From the NCBI GenBank assembly GCA_021209875.1, contig JAGYVD010000007.1:2170001-2234000 (forward strand): a DNA stretch of 64,000 nucleotides, read 5' to 3'. A model generated the notes under the pieces. That model was not told the origin of the DNA. It searched no databases and worked only from the letters and a program-made list of their open reading frames with translations. This DNA comes from Rosellinia necatrix (Eukaryota; Ascomycota; Sordariomycetes; Xylariales; Xylariaceae). The translations under genes were made by a program, and so were the position numbers. This document shows positions 11,763 to 23,851 of this stretch, piece by piece; position 1 is the stretch's first letter; each line of letters opens with the position of its first letter.

Positions 11763-14036
11763 TAGATAGTTCTGCGGACAAAGACCATCCGCCAGATCAC
11801 ACTGGGGTACCTGGGGTACCTGGGACAAGGGGATGCTGCGAAGGCTGTTATTGTAGTGTACTAGCAGGTACGGAGTTACGCCAGGAGGAAGCAGCGTGGC
11901 CTTGGCCTACAAGACAGATCAGGCACCGACAGAAAAGGAACCGAGATACATAAATAAAGAAGGTGCGAAGAGCTTCCGGAAATATAGAGAAGTGCATATA
12001 CACATGTGTAAGTGCCGTTGAGGTTGGTAAGGTAGGCAGGTACCTAGACTACGTCCTTAAGTTACTACGTCCTTAAGTGGCACGCAGGGGGAGGTAGGTG
12101 ACCGAAGTGGAGGTGGAGGTATGCGCGACCTGCACTATTTCACTACAAGGCGGTGTCGAGCACCTTCTCGTTGAGATGCGATTGTAGGTAGGCAAGGTAC
12201 AAGCAGTGAACTGAATTACAGTACCTGCTGCTAGCCAAATGCAAGAAAGACGGGGAGGTGCATCGCCAAGATCACGGGTCAAACAGAGTAGTACTCGTAG
12301 GTAGTATGTATGGCATCGTGCTACTGATGGTAGGTATGCACCTACATATGTACGTATGGGGATTGGAAGGGATGGTAACATGCAAAATACTGGCGGGGTA
12401 CATTATAAAAACATGTGTTCAAATAAGACACCTGCCAGAGTTGGTAGGCATGATAAAAGCCGCGATACAGTGTGGAGTATGCAGTGGTTATGCGCACTCC
12501 ACTGCGAGGTATGCTGTTTTTGAAATTAAAATCCCCTATCTTTCTTGTTAGGTCCAGGGTGGGATGGGCTATAGGGACCTCGACATACGTATTGTAGGTT
12601 CATAGCGTAGTATAGAATAGACATGACATCAATCAACTACACACTACGAGCACTAAATTAGGCTAACTATCTTGGGTTGGCATTCCCATATATGATACGC
12701 CTATAGAGATGCTTGGGCTGGCTTGAGGACAGTGCCGGTGGACCCCTCCACTCCTCCCCCCAAAAAATACCTCGCTCAAAATACTGTTGTGGTTAGAATT
12801 ATGCCAGCCTACTAGGTAAAATGCCAATAAGCTTGGAGTCGTAGGATTAGGGGCAAACAAGATAAAACGGCAGGATGCATAGCAGAATTCTCTGGGTAGG
12901 TTAGACAGCGCAGCTCGTTCAAGTTTGTTAACGATTGTCAGGGGTAACGTACTTAAACCCTACCTCACAGGTACACGGCACTATGTAGGTACCAATCTAA
13001 TAGCCAACTTGAATACATATATACTCCCAACTCTAATCTGTACTTTGGCCGTACTTTGAACAACCATCTTATTTGATTCTACCCTAACAGGCAGGTGCTA
13101 AAATCTAAGCCGACGAGACGCTTTGCGTCGAGGCCAGACCAGTAAGTGACGTTGCAAAATTTGATGGGATACAAGCACATAAATAATGAGGTGTTCAATC
13201 ACAGGCAATCCCAGGTTGTGGTGTGCAGCTACTATGTACCTAATTTACCACAAGTACAGTATGGAAAAATGGAGTTCCGACAGACCAAGGGTGGTGAATG
13301 CCAACAGTAAGTACACTACAGGAACCACCTAGGTAGGTTATCTACTACCTTGGTAGGGATCCTCAATCCTAAAATGCATGTCGGGTTCTGTGCTCGGTTT
13401 TACGACCGGTACAACTAACAAATAACAACTAGCCACTACCTACGACCAAAATGCCTGTCGAGAGCTGGTCGAAGGCCGGTCGACACAGCCTCGCACCAGA
13501 GTAGGTTTTGTAGTGTAGGGCCAAGATCTGCAAACTGCTCTCGGCACAGCGATCAATCAGCCGACTCGCGCCAACCAATGCCGGGTATGTTATTTTGATA
13601 TGTTGAGATGCAGAGCTACAACCCTGTAACTAGCCCATTGGATTGGCCATTGTCATCTGCATCACGGCGAAAGACCCCAAAGCATGGAATTTCATTGTGG
13701 ACGTATTAATCATACCAAGGGTCCATTATGTGCGGCATCGATTGTCGTGGCTTTTTTAGCCTGGGCTGTAAGTATGCCCGGCTTTGTCGTACTTGTAGTG
13801 TATGTATACCTACCTGGTAGTCAACGGATATGCCTGCATACTAGTGTACAAATAGGTAAGTAGGTTCTGTTTGCTCGGGAGCGTAACTTCACCATCTGCC
13901 CAGTACCAAAGTAGTATGGCGTGATTGGTAGCTGGCGGCGATCCTCCTCGGTGCGAGGTAGGTAGAACCTGTATTCAATATTGGCACTTGCGGTATATGC
14001 CACCTGTGGCCTGCTGTATGGTATCTAAGCGCTATA

Positions 14037-14074
14037 TATCTGCGCTGTGTATCTGCGCTGTGTATCCGCGCTGT
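14037..14074. repeat. 13-nt tandem repeat, three copies
   Basis: Three consecutive near-identical units of the type ATCTGCGCTGTGT. A related two-copy repeat (ACACGCAGCGTAG) lies 310 nt downstream at 14383-14410. Confidence 0.7.
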
Positions 14075-16228
14075 AGCTGATGCCACAGTAGTGTAGTGTA
14101 GTTATGTCGGTATAACGACAGGCTGGATGCTGTACACGCCGAAGCATCCTTCACACGTTTTACACGATTGGCGACTGATGAAACGAACCAGTGCGGTGAC
14201 GTCGGTAGATCCGAGCCAGAATAAAGCAAAGATCTCCGGGCCTCAAAATTGGAGCTTACGCAATCCTTTCAGCGTAAACGGGGCTGAGCGGCCGTCTCCC
14301 TTCCACCACCATATCCTTCTCGACCCTTTCCCCTTCCCGCATTCCAGTCCACACTACAACTACTTGTACTGTGCGGCTTCCGACACGCAGCGTAGACACG
14401 CAGCGTAGACACCCCGGCGCCTCCAGAGCGTAGTGTATAGTTATATCGGGATCATATCAGCGCCAGTACCGCTACCGGCCGGTATCATATGGGACTCTTG
14501 ATGCGGCCTTGCGGCGCGCAAAGCTGCGTGACAATCCCGCCCACACGCACGCGCCCCCATCCCGCTGTACAATAACGTCATATGAGCCAAGGAATCCTAG
14601 CTTAGTCCGGGGTCCGAAGCTCTTTGCTTGTGACAGAGATTTGGGTCCGTGTTTCTTTTTGCCGTTGTGCATGTTTCATGACCCAAGGACATGCCCCTAA
14701 TCGAGATCTTCTGATGGGCTCCCTACCTCGTGTAAATCAAACACCTCGAAATGAAAATGAAAAGTAAAGAAATAAAGGATGGGTTTAATACGGCACATCT
14801 CTATGTATGTGTCGAGCTTCTTTCCTTTCTACCGTTGATTGTCGCCACTTGCCGGGAGTCGGGGTTTGTAGCACGGTGGCTTGATGCTTAATTCGGTCGT
14901 ATAATTCCCACGAAATATCACCTTTTTCTTTTTTTTTTTTCCGTCTCATAAATAAGATTCTGTCTCAGGCTCAAGGCAATTTCACCATGGCGCTGGTTCC
15001 TGCATACGATCGATTCAAGGAAGCAGCATCGAGGCCACTAACATTTTGGCTTCCGAGTCTTTCCTAATCTTATTTTGTTCCCAGCATGCCCCTGGGGCTC
15101 TCATCCTCAAACAAGTTGTGGCTGAAAGGAATACCGTATGACCTTGCAGCACCGCTTTGCTCTATAAATATGCCAAGCTGATGTGATGTCCATAAAAGGC
15201 GACGTATTCTCCCGGGTCCATCTTATAGTAAGCAAGCGGTTAAGTGGTGTCGGGCGGCCGATCGGGCACGGGCGGCGGGCACGGGCAGATTCTGTTGCAT
15301 AGATAAAACAACACACCAACGGACAACACGCGCCGTCCGGTCTATAAAACGTCGTGTGGCCCCCCAGGCCGGGCGATACGACCAACGGCGGTTGGCTGCT
15401 GACGCCTGAGACTGCGGGCCGAGATTCCCCAAGAACGGGCCAATGGAGATCCGTGTGGCGCGGATGCGTACGTGACCATGCGCTGTGGTGCATTCAGTAC
15501 ACATGTGAACTGCGACACTGGATTGGCCTGCGATGCGATGGATCGATACGTTAGGGCGCGCCCAGCGTGCTCTCCGGCCAGAGAGTCTAGATTATAAACG
15601 ATAGATGATCGGGTGCTTCAGTCGTATGCGCCACGCGGTTGTCCCATAAAGACCATCTAAAGACTATCTTTTCCTAGTGCTGTGTGTGATGCGATAGCTG
15701 GTTGGCCTATTTAACCATTCGGGAGACATAGCAGATAGCGTGGAATGGGTATTGACCATCATGATTGCGTTTCAGCGAAAGCACCTATAATGTCTGGTAT
15801 CCCTTAATATTGAGCACGGGTGACAATGTCTCACCGAGTGGGTGTCAGGTGTCGCTGCAAAGCACAAACATTCGCAAAAGATGGGGACCTAGTGAACTTG
15901 TATCATGAAGTATGGCGGTGTAAGGTAGTATTATTTGCATTATACTATTATACCAGCGGGCGGCAAGCATTACACTCGTCATCCGTGAAGTTCATATCTG
16001 CATCATGGTAGATGCAATCTCCGTCTCGCCGAGACTATAACCCCGTTCCCATACCACAAGCCCATTACACGGCGCCTTCTCGCCCCTCCAATTGTGATAT
16101 GCCGTCAAGAGTGGACGAGGCACGACTGCCCTCCCAAAGGTAGCTCATCTACCCCATGCACGGGAACGCAGGTATACACTATGCCAGGTATGCTAGCGGA
16201 ATAATAGCCTTGAGACACGATAACGCAG

Positions 16229-16248
16229 TCTCTCTCTCTCTCTCTCTT
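16229..16248. repeat. (TC)n microsatellite
   Basis: About ten TC dinucleotides in a row in non-coding sequence. Confidence 0.85.
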
Positions 16249-16286
16249 TGTCTTCCACAATTACCCTGGGAATCGGAATCCCTCCG

Positions 16287-16350
16287 TTTAATCAACCTCG
16301 AACCCACGAAAAAGACTGAAATCAGCGCCTTATACTAAGGGCTGTGGGTA
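16287..16350 (-). pseudogene. Degenerate tRNA-like (Leu-type) relic
   Basis: Read on the minus strand, three blocks typical of eukaryotic tRNA-Leu occur in order: AAGGCGCTG (D-arm and anticodon stem), TTTCAG (anticodon loop) and CGTGGGTTCGAG (variable/T-arm with the TTCGA core of the B box). The spacing between the second and third blocks is far too short for a variable arm, and the 3' side of the T-stem and the acceptor stem do not pair. It could be a truncated tRNA copy or the head of a tRNA-derived SINE. Chance similarity is not excluded. Confidence 0.25.
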
Positions 16351-16685
16351 TATGCATAGGGAGTAAGAGGTATATAGGTAGGTAGTTGGTATCAACCTAA
16401 GAGGGTCTAGGAGCTAAAGAGGGTAGATGATAGGGTATATATGAGTGCTGATAGAATTGAAATCAAGAATGCAATGGAACACAAAATTTCCAGAAATTTG
16501 TATGAATGATCGCGGAACGCCATCGCTGAATGCAGTGATAATGTTCACAAAACGGGTGTGAGTAGGATAAGAGAGTGGTGGGAGTGGCGTATTTCTCATA
16601 TCATAGTAAGGTGGATTCGATGGCCAACGAGTATCGCATATAAGTGTAGTGAGGACGTAGATAATATGCGTCAAGACTCGGCCGA

Positions 16686-18938
16686 TTACATCATTCCTAA
16701 TCTCGTTCTTCGCTTTTCCATCTTCTGCATTGGGCTTAAGCCGCCACGGCCAAGGGCCTGACCAGGCATCAGCCTCTGGCCTGTGGGCAATCCGAATGGG
16801 CGATGGAGATTCGACGATGGGCCGGCAGGTAAACCACGGGGCGGTTCGCGTATGCTTGGGACAGCACCACCGCCATTGCCACCACCGCCATTTGCAGGAG
16901 GCGGGCGTATGCTGGGTCCGGAGGACGAGCCCTGGCGTTGCTGCATGCGCGGCGAGGGTGGGGGGCCCATCTGCTGGGCGCGCATGGCGGACTGCATGCG
17001 CCGCCAGGCGTCGCGCTCGCAGTACGATTTGCCGTTGACGTCGAAGTAGCCGTCGCGGAGGACGACCCCGCAGTCGCCGCAGCGGAAGCAGCCCGGGTGG
17101 TACTTCTGCGGCACCTCGTCCTCGAGGTATTGACCCTCAATGCCGCGGTTGCAGGACCCGCACAGACTGCCGTTGAGCTTGTGGTAGTGCTGCTCGCAGT
17201 ATGGCCGGTCCTCGTGCACGTAGAATGTTGCCGACGTGAAGGGCTCCTTGCATGTTGCGCACACGAAGCACGCCTTGTGGTACCGCCCGGTCAACCGCCC
17301 GTCCGCCGACGCGATAGACTTGCCCGTTATCGGCTCTTGGCATGCTTTACAGTTCCCGCGCGGTCGTGGATTCCGTGACGGCTGGCGGTTGTGCGAACTC
17401 GAGCTCACTGTTGAGGCTGTCAGCGAGCGCATCCGGCTTTGGCCCTCTTGGAGGGGTGTGTCAAGCCTATCCGGGTTGGGAAAGCTTTTAGGTGATATGG
17501 GGGACTCGGCCCGGATATCTCGGCCCGGCTGGACAGCCGGATCCAGTCGTAGGTTTTGCGAGGGTATTCGCTGAGGGGCGGGCTTTAGGCTGTCCTTTCT
17601 AGGTCCCGGCATGGGTATCGGTGCCGACTTTGTCATTGGTGACGCTGGGGGCCCCCCGATTATAGACTTTTGCAAATCTTCCATCAAAGCGTTGAGCCCT
17701 TCCGTATCAGAAGGTCGGCGGGGATCGGAACGAGACCCAACTGACCGAGCCGGGCTCGTGTTCGAGGTAGTGTGGCTGGTCTGAGATATCTGGCTAAAGC
17801 CAGAATTGCTAGAAGACTGAGATATCGATGGTGAGTGGTAAGGGTTTCCGGCACCGAATTCGTCAGCAAGATTTATAGAGAGGTTTTGGCTGCCGTCTCG
17901 CGTTGTTGGTCTTATCAAGCTTGTACGAGGAGGCGGCGGCCGCGATGTATCTCTTATTCCATAGGAAGGCCGATGTTTGCGCTCGCTTGTCATCGGGGGT
18001 CTCTCCCCGTTCTGGTGCGACGGCCTCCTCGGCCTGTCTGGTCGCAAACCAGGTGCAGACGGCGCCCTTATAGGGCCGTCGACCTGCAACTCGTTTTCGT
18101 TTGATTTTAGAAGCTGGTCCGGGAACGTCTCTGACCGTTTCGCAAACGCAGGTGGTTGCGTTCCACTTTCCCCTTCTCTCTGAGGTGGCCCAAACCCACC
18201 GTACCCATTCTTCCGCGGCATTTTTGGCAGTGATATGCTTCCACTCGTGAAAGATGAGCCGGAAGCTGCTGTGCCTGGCCGGTCGATTGACGAGCCTAAC
18301 CGCGCAGCGTCATCACCCAAGTCTACACTCCCATCCCGACTAAGACTCCGAGGAAAGGCGCTTTTTGCTGTCAACTGAGTTTGTGACACTTCGAATGGCC
18401 CGGGCGCAATGCTGTTCATTCTCGTCAAGAGATTCGATGCTTGCTTATTGGGGCTCGTTCCGTATGCTGCTTCCCCCTCTTCTGACTCTGGCTCTGCCGA
18501 AAATCCTCCATAGCCACCAGGCCGTCGCGGAGACCCTGCGATAGCGGGTGAAAAAGCGTCGTCGGCAGCGGACCCAACTCCAAGGCGCCCATGCATCGGC
18601 GTCTTTGGTGAGATTGCTTGTGACCCCGTTGAGGCGCTTATTGGTGTTAATTGATCCTGCCTTGCGAATGCTCGATCTATGGGGCGCGATTAGAACATTC
18701 AACCTGACGCGTTGTAAGAGACCGCTGACTTACTTGCTGCTGACGTGTCTACTGTTGGTGGCGTGCGCGTAAATTTATCGAACACGTTTTGCTTAAATGA
18801 AGAGAAAGCGCCGCCAAGGAGGTCGGGCGTCGGCGGAACTGCTGTGTCGACGTTAAACCTATATCCTGAAGCCATTTCATGATAGGAAGATGGACGTACG
18901 CTCCGGCGCCGGGGACTCGTTAATGTCCCCACAAACAT
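16686..18938 (-). CDS. Two-LIM-domain protein, paxillin-like (Pxl1-type)
   Basis: Exons 18734..18938 and 16686..18676 (57-nt intron, GTAAGT donor, phase 1) give 731 aa. Residues 1-500 are a disordered Ser/Pro/Arg-rich region containing a short conserved-looking segment GGAFSSFKQNVFDKF near residue 45. Two tandem LIM zinc-binding domains follow. LIM1 (about 511-567) starts CKAC and has HKACFVCATC and CEQH; LIM2 (about 574-624) starts CGSC and has HPGCFRCGDC and CERD. The tail of about 107 residues is Gly/Pro-rich and basic at the end. The zinc ligands are complete. Yeast Pxl1 proteins with this layout organise actin and Rho1 signalling at sites of polarised growth and the division ring; that role here is inferred. 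Intact. Confidence 0.88.
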
Positions 18939-21900
18939 GATCGCCCATCATGGAAATCTCTACCTGGTTGCCACAACTTGAGCATTTTATTGTCGGCATA
19001 AAAGCCGACTGTCGCGATAGGTCCGCCATGGTTGCGGCCCAATGTTCCAAACCCCTTGATATGCGTTCTCTTTCCGTAATTCATTCGTTCGTTATCAGTT
19101 GACGGTCGATGCGTATTTCAGCATTCGTTGCGCTGTAATTCAGCCCGCTTCGTGCTCGTATGTCCGGGCGTCAGGTGGCTCCAATGTTTGTATGAGAAAG
19201 GCGAATGACGGTGTTCGACAGCTGTTGGATATGGTTGTTTTATCGACAAGATCGTGGTAATCGAAGAAGATTGGGGGCGTAGAGGAGATGGAAGATCTCT
19301 ACTCCCCTACGCTAGCAACTCTGGTAACCCGATCCGCACAGCACTGCTGGGAGCGTCACGAGCGATTTCTAGCCAGTGGTGTAAATGGTAACATCCCCCA
19401 AAACCGCGACTTTGACCCTATGAATACTGGTTCGACTACCCCAATCCATGCAATGATACTGTTTGGGATGGGTTTTCGGTCGGTGCTCCCCACGAACCTA
19501 TGCTTGATGAGATATTGGGAAAAGAGAATCGGTCTGAGGGCATTCGGATTGTGTGAAGATCGGTGAAAACAACTATTCGTGTTGTGTTGAGAATGCGTCT
19601 CGAATATCCCTGCACAGCCTAACACCCCTGGGCAGGAAGTAGTGCACACTATTCTGGGGACCCTAGCAACGATTTGATATGCGCGGCTGTCTATACAAGG
19701 AAGGCTTTGGTTCTGGTCTCCCTTGGCAGTTTTCTGGGTTAGAAGGTATTATGGATCACGTTCGGAAGTGCCCCTTAAATTGACACTAGAATATAAATAC
19801 TTGGAACGAGAACAGAAGCGCTGAACAATATGCAAGATGGGGTCTGGGGCAGGTCAATGATGAAACGGGGAGACGAAGGGTAAATTTCAGCCTCGACAAC
19901 CCTTGGGTTGTCTGTTGGTCCAAACAGGACAGCGAGCAGAATGGGCGGCCAATCATCCGAGCCCCTTGCTTTGTCCTCAGTGTGTCAACGTAACCAACGA
20001 GAAGCAGCATGCCGTGTTGAGTACTTCCACTTCCTCAAAAGGCAACTAACAGATGTGCCATGGCTCATTGCAACGTTGGCAGTTCGAGAATGCTTCTTTC
20101 ATTAGTCATGAGCTTCCGTTTTGAAATGCAGACAACGCTGAGGCGACACACGACTTCATCGTACAGTAACCACCTGGAAATGAATCAAGAACAGCAATTG
20201 GGCTACTGGATATATTGAGACTAGTGCCACTGCAAGATGAGCTGCCTTTGTTTAGCGTGATCCCAGTCGTCAAGGTTGGCACGGGTACCTTACAGTCCTG
20301 AGCTCGTCAACCAGCTCTAGTGCGCTCCAAATCGGGTTGAAACAAAGGGGCATATTCGCCTTGGCATTCTCCTTTGCCTGAATAGTGTGGTGTCTCGGAC
20401 CTGTGGTCTTGTGGCCACAGTCCTCATTCGTCGTCTCCTGTCGCATTTGGCACGGAACACTCATTTTAGGGAACCAGACAATTGTCGTCCCCCAATTTCA
20501 AAGGATAATGCTTTCCCAATAGTGTGACCAATGATGCTTTGGATCCCCAAGGACTTTCCACCATAAATACCACCGCTATAGCCTGAGTGGCAGTTAGTCA
20601 CGGGCTGATTGAATGATCCTGCTAGGTTGTGCCTGCTAGGTTGTCGCAGCAGAAAACCATGATAACCGTATTGACCCGCCTCACTTAATCGTCCTTGTCC
20701 AAGCTAGGCAATCGACCGTGGTCGCCTTCTCCCCAAATCCTCGTGATAGGCCGTCTAGCAAATTGGCCACGATTTCTGATGACTACAATTTTCTCTTTTC
20801 GTTCGTACAGCCGAAGTACCATGAACTACGACCGCATCCAACAATCATGGTTGTTCCGCACGATTCGATTCCAAAAGATCCCCATGTCGGGGGTCCCTTT
20901 TGCTGGCAAAATCAGAGGATGGTGAGGAATAACAACACTCGCACCATCATTGATGCTACTAACTACGTAGTAATGAGATCGGATCGGTAATCTTTAGTCT
21001 ATCACGATGGTTGTCTCGGGGGCCGGGCTCGTATGGTGTACCGAGTAACAGGATAGGTTTCATGGCCGCCTGGCGTTCGCGTCGCATTGCGTGCATGTGC
21101 ATTGGACATTCCCGCGCGGTACAAACCACACTCCGCTCGGCGAGACATTGGTCTAACGGTTCTCCAGCTTGTTTCGTCACGCAGCCCCCTCGTTGCCGGA
21201 CTGGCCCCTGTCGATCAGGTCCCCTGACATAGTCTCTCCACTGAAACGATCTTGACCTTCGCAGCCTAGTAGTCTTGGCCTCTCGGCTTAATATCCAAGA
21301 AGCCTGTAGTGTTATCGTCTCCCTTCCTTCCAACCAACCTTGTCATCAACTCCGGCGGGGTGCTTCGAGGTGGTGCCCAGCTTCTAAGCGACTTGGTATC
21401 CTCAAATCACCTGAATGAATGAATGAATCGTAAAACGCTACCCCCAATTGCTAGCTGTTATAGAAGAGTATAGAGTATTATAGACATACTTTGCGGTCTC
21501 GCCGTAAGTTGGTGTGTTCACACCTAACCAATCTTATTTGACCAATCTGATCGCCAACCCTGACAATGCCCTGATGGTTCTATTCCAGCGATCTTCCGTT
21601 GTTGATCGGTGGGGTTCATGCAGTGCCTAGGTATCGTGGTCATCACACTCGTGAGATCGCAATCAGGAAGTTGGAGGATCCCTGAGGTTGCCGACCAGCT
21701 GCTGCCAGGACAATGATGATCGCCGAGTTCTTAGCCAGAACAGGTAGTTGGGATCTGACTAAGTAGCGAGATAAATGGTAGCGTCGATTCGGCGATCGCA
21801 GAGCTCGTCAGCGCACGGCCATTGCTGGCCTGGAGCCGCTCTTGCGCTAGCCTTGACTACACATCATCAGTCAGACTTGCTGACCTCTGGCGACTGACTC

Positions 21901-23851
21901 TCGGTTGGCTATACATAACTATAATCCGGAGGGTGTCACTTGATTTGTTGGTAGCAAAAGCGGACCCTCACCATGGAATCCAATGCGGTGGAGACGAGGA
22001 GGACCTACGCTAGAAAAGACGTTGGTGTGGGGTGTTGTGGTGTATGTGCGTGTGTGCGTGCATACCTAGGTTAGGTACTTCGTAGTTATAGTAGTATCGG
22101 CATACATGCATACTATCCACATGTATGATAAATACCATGATGCTCGAAATAGTTTCGGCATCCTTAGCATCCTTTCGGGAGAACGGCTTTGGACTTTGGA
22201 TCACATTCATCTGCCACCCGTACAAACTTCGCCCCGGCCTCCGGATGTCGCGGGCTATGCGGATACGGCATTTGAGAGAGAGCATGCAACCCGCATCACC
22301 TGGATCGCCTCGACCGCTGTTGTTCTCCTAGCTCACCTGAGTAGGTAGGTAGGTAGGTGGGGGAGGAGTCGACTGCCTACCATCAACTTGGAACTAGTAG
22401 TACAAATACGAATACTTGCTTCGTTTGTGCAAACAAGTCCAAAGCATGGGATTGCTCATTCTATTTGAGGGGGTTCTCTCGCCACCATCCACCGCCAACA
22501 TCCGAACGCTTCATATCTCTAGCACACATACGAGTGGGCAGAGATCTAAGATGAGAGGTAATATGTGGCCAAAGCAGAAATCGCAGCAGTTGGCTAGACC
22601 GCAATTCTTTCTCGGACATCCCTAGAGCCTCTCTGGGGATCGAGACGATCGACACTGCACTGCTCGTTGTCGTGGCAGGTTGGGTGTGCCCAGTTCGGAA
22701 GACCAAGCAAAGATCTATATGCCGTGCGCTGGAATTGAATCGATTGCGTCGATCCGGCAGGGCTCTGATTGAATGAATAGCTATACTTTGTCGTGCGAAT
22801 GTGTCAGGCACCTCACCTCACATCTGTCAAACTTGGTAGCGGCATCGCTTAGCCATTCAACTGACAGCGCACCTGCATGTTAGGGAGCTGGTAGGTACGT
22901 TGAGCTACTATATTCTAGGTGCATACAGCCAAGTGATTACCTCAGCATATGGCCAATCAGACATCGCCCACCTTGAACCAAAGTGGTAGCACCCCGTGGA
23001 CTTGCCCGACTCTTGGGAGGGAGCATCGCGGGTCTTCTCCATCGCACCTACCGCCCGGGTCGAATGTTAACGGCCGGGCGGAAAGGCCCCTCGCCTGCGT
23101 CGTTTCCAATCAAATTGATGTCGTGGAGCGCTTCGACGGCGCTTGCCGTGATAACTGGATGCCATTCGCTTGATTGGGTACTGCAGATGTTCTGTCACCG
23201 CATAGGTGCTGTGCCTACACGGGAAGATGTTCCCGTACCAGAGCCCCGTATTGTTTGTTGAGCAGCCTTTAGTGGCGCCACCCAGGGATCCAGACCCGGC
23301 TCACCGCATCCATCATCTATCGGTCGGTAACAGACGGCACCTTATCCGATAACACGGCCAACCCCTCCACCAGCACCGCACCGCACCGCTCCTCTCTTTA
23401 AGATCCAACTCGCTTTGTCTTTTAGGTAGAACCACAACTATCCCTCAATCCTAATCCAGATTAAAAAATACTCCTATCCCACCTGCCCTGCCCGCCCTGA
23501 CTTTTGTCCTCCTCCTCCTCCTCTTTTGAATCTGTATCCCAAGCCTGCAGTAGACTCCAGTCATCTTCGTCGTGCCACCTCCGTCCGTCTTCCGAGACTT
23601 CGCTAAGTCGATCGCGCTCCCGGGCCGCGGTCACCCACACCGTCAAGACGTTTTCTAATCTCCTTAACTCGTACGGACCCCAGATACTGGGCATTGCCAT
23701 CATGGTTGGACTAATATCATTGCCAGCGTCCATCACCCGTACGCAGGAGCCCGTTGCTCTTCTCGAGGCGGAAGCGCAGCGGACTCGCCTTTTACCTCCT
23801 AAAGGGGCACCCACGGCTAGTCACAAATTAGCCATCTACGCATAAGTCAAG
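18939..23851. other. Gene-empty 4.9-kb spacer
   Basis: No protein-coding exon recognised. The left end is the promoter of the LIM gene. A (TAGG)n tract lies at 22341-22357 and a GC-rich hairpin at 23051-23081. The rightmost 400 nt are pyrimidine-rich and form the INO1 leader, with a 47-codon upstream ORF (23702-23845). Confidence 0.5.
23702..23845 (+). promoter_or_regulatory. Possible upstream ORF in the INO1 leader
   Basis: An ATG followed by 47 sense codons ends at TAA just six nucleotides before the INO1 start codon. If the leader is not spliced, ribosomes would have to bypass or reinitiate after it. It could equally lie inside a leader intron; no transcript evidence is available. The peptide has no recognised motif. 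Confidence 0.35.

Larger units (their letters stand above)
11334..16685. other. Gene-empty 5.3-kb spacer
   Basis: No coding exon recognised on either strand. Contents seen: an (AGT/AGC)n trinucleotide tract (11714-11762), scattered TAGG/CCTA elements (around 12040, 13330, 16375), short tandem repeats at 14037-14074 and 14381-14410, a T run near 14933, a (TC)n run (16229-16248) and a degenerate tRNA-like sequence on the minus strand (16287-16350). The left part includes the DUF3405 promoter. Decayed transposon sequence is possible, but I could not identify any. Confidence 0.5.

Noticed and set aside
11573..11800. Minus-strand ORF with a run of about 15 Leu
   Set aside because: Product of the AGT/AGC trinucleotide repeat.
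19288..19566. 92-codon plus-strand ORF
   Set aside because: No similarity recognised, no neighbours or splice sites supporting a gene.
23504..23845. 113-codon ORF before INO1
   Set aside because: Starts at TTG, not ATG, and its N-terminus is a CCT microsatellite. Only the inner ATG-started uORF at 23702 is kept.
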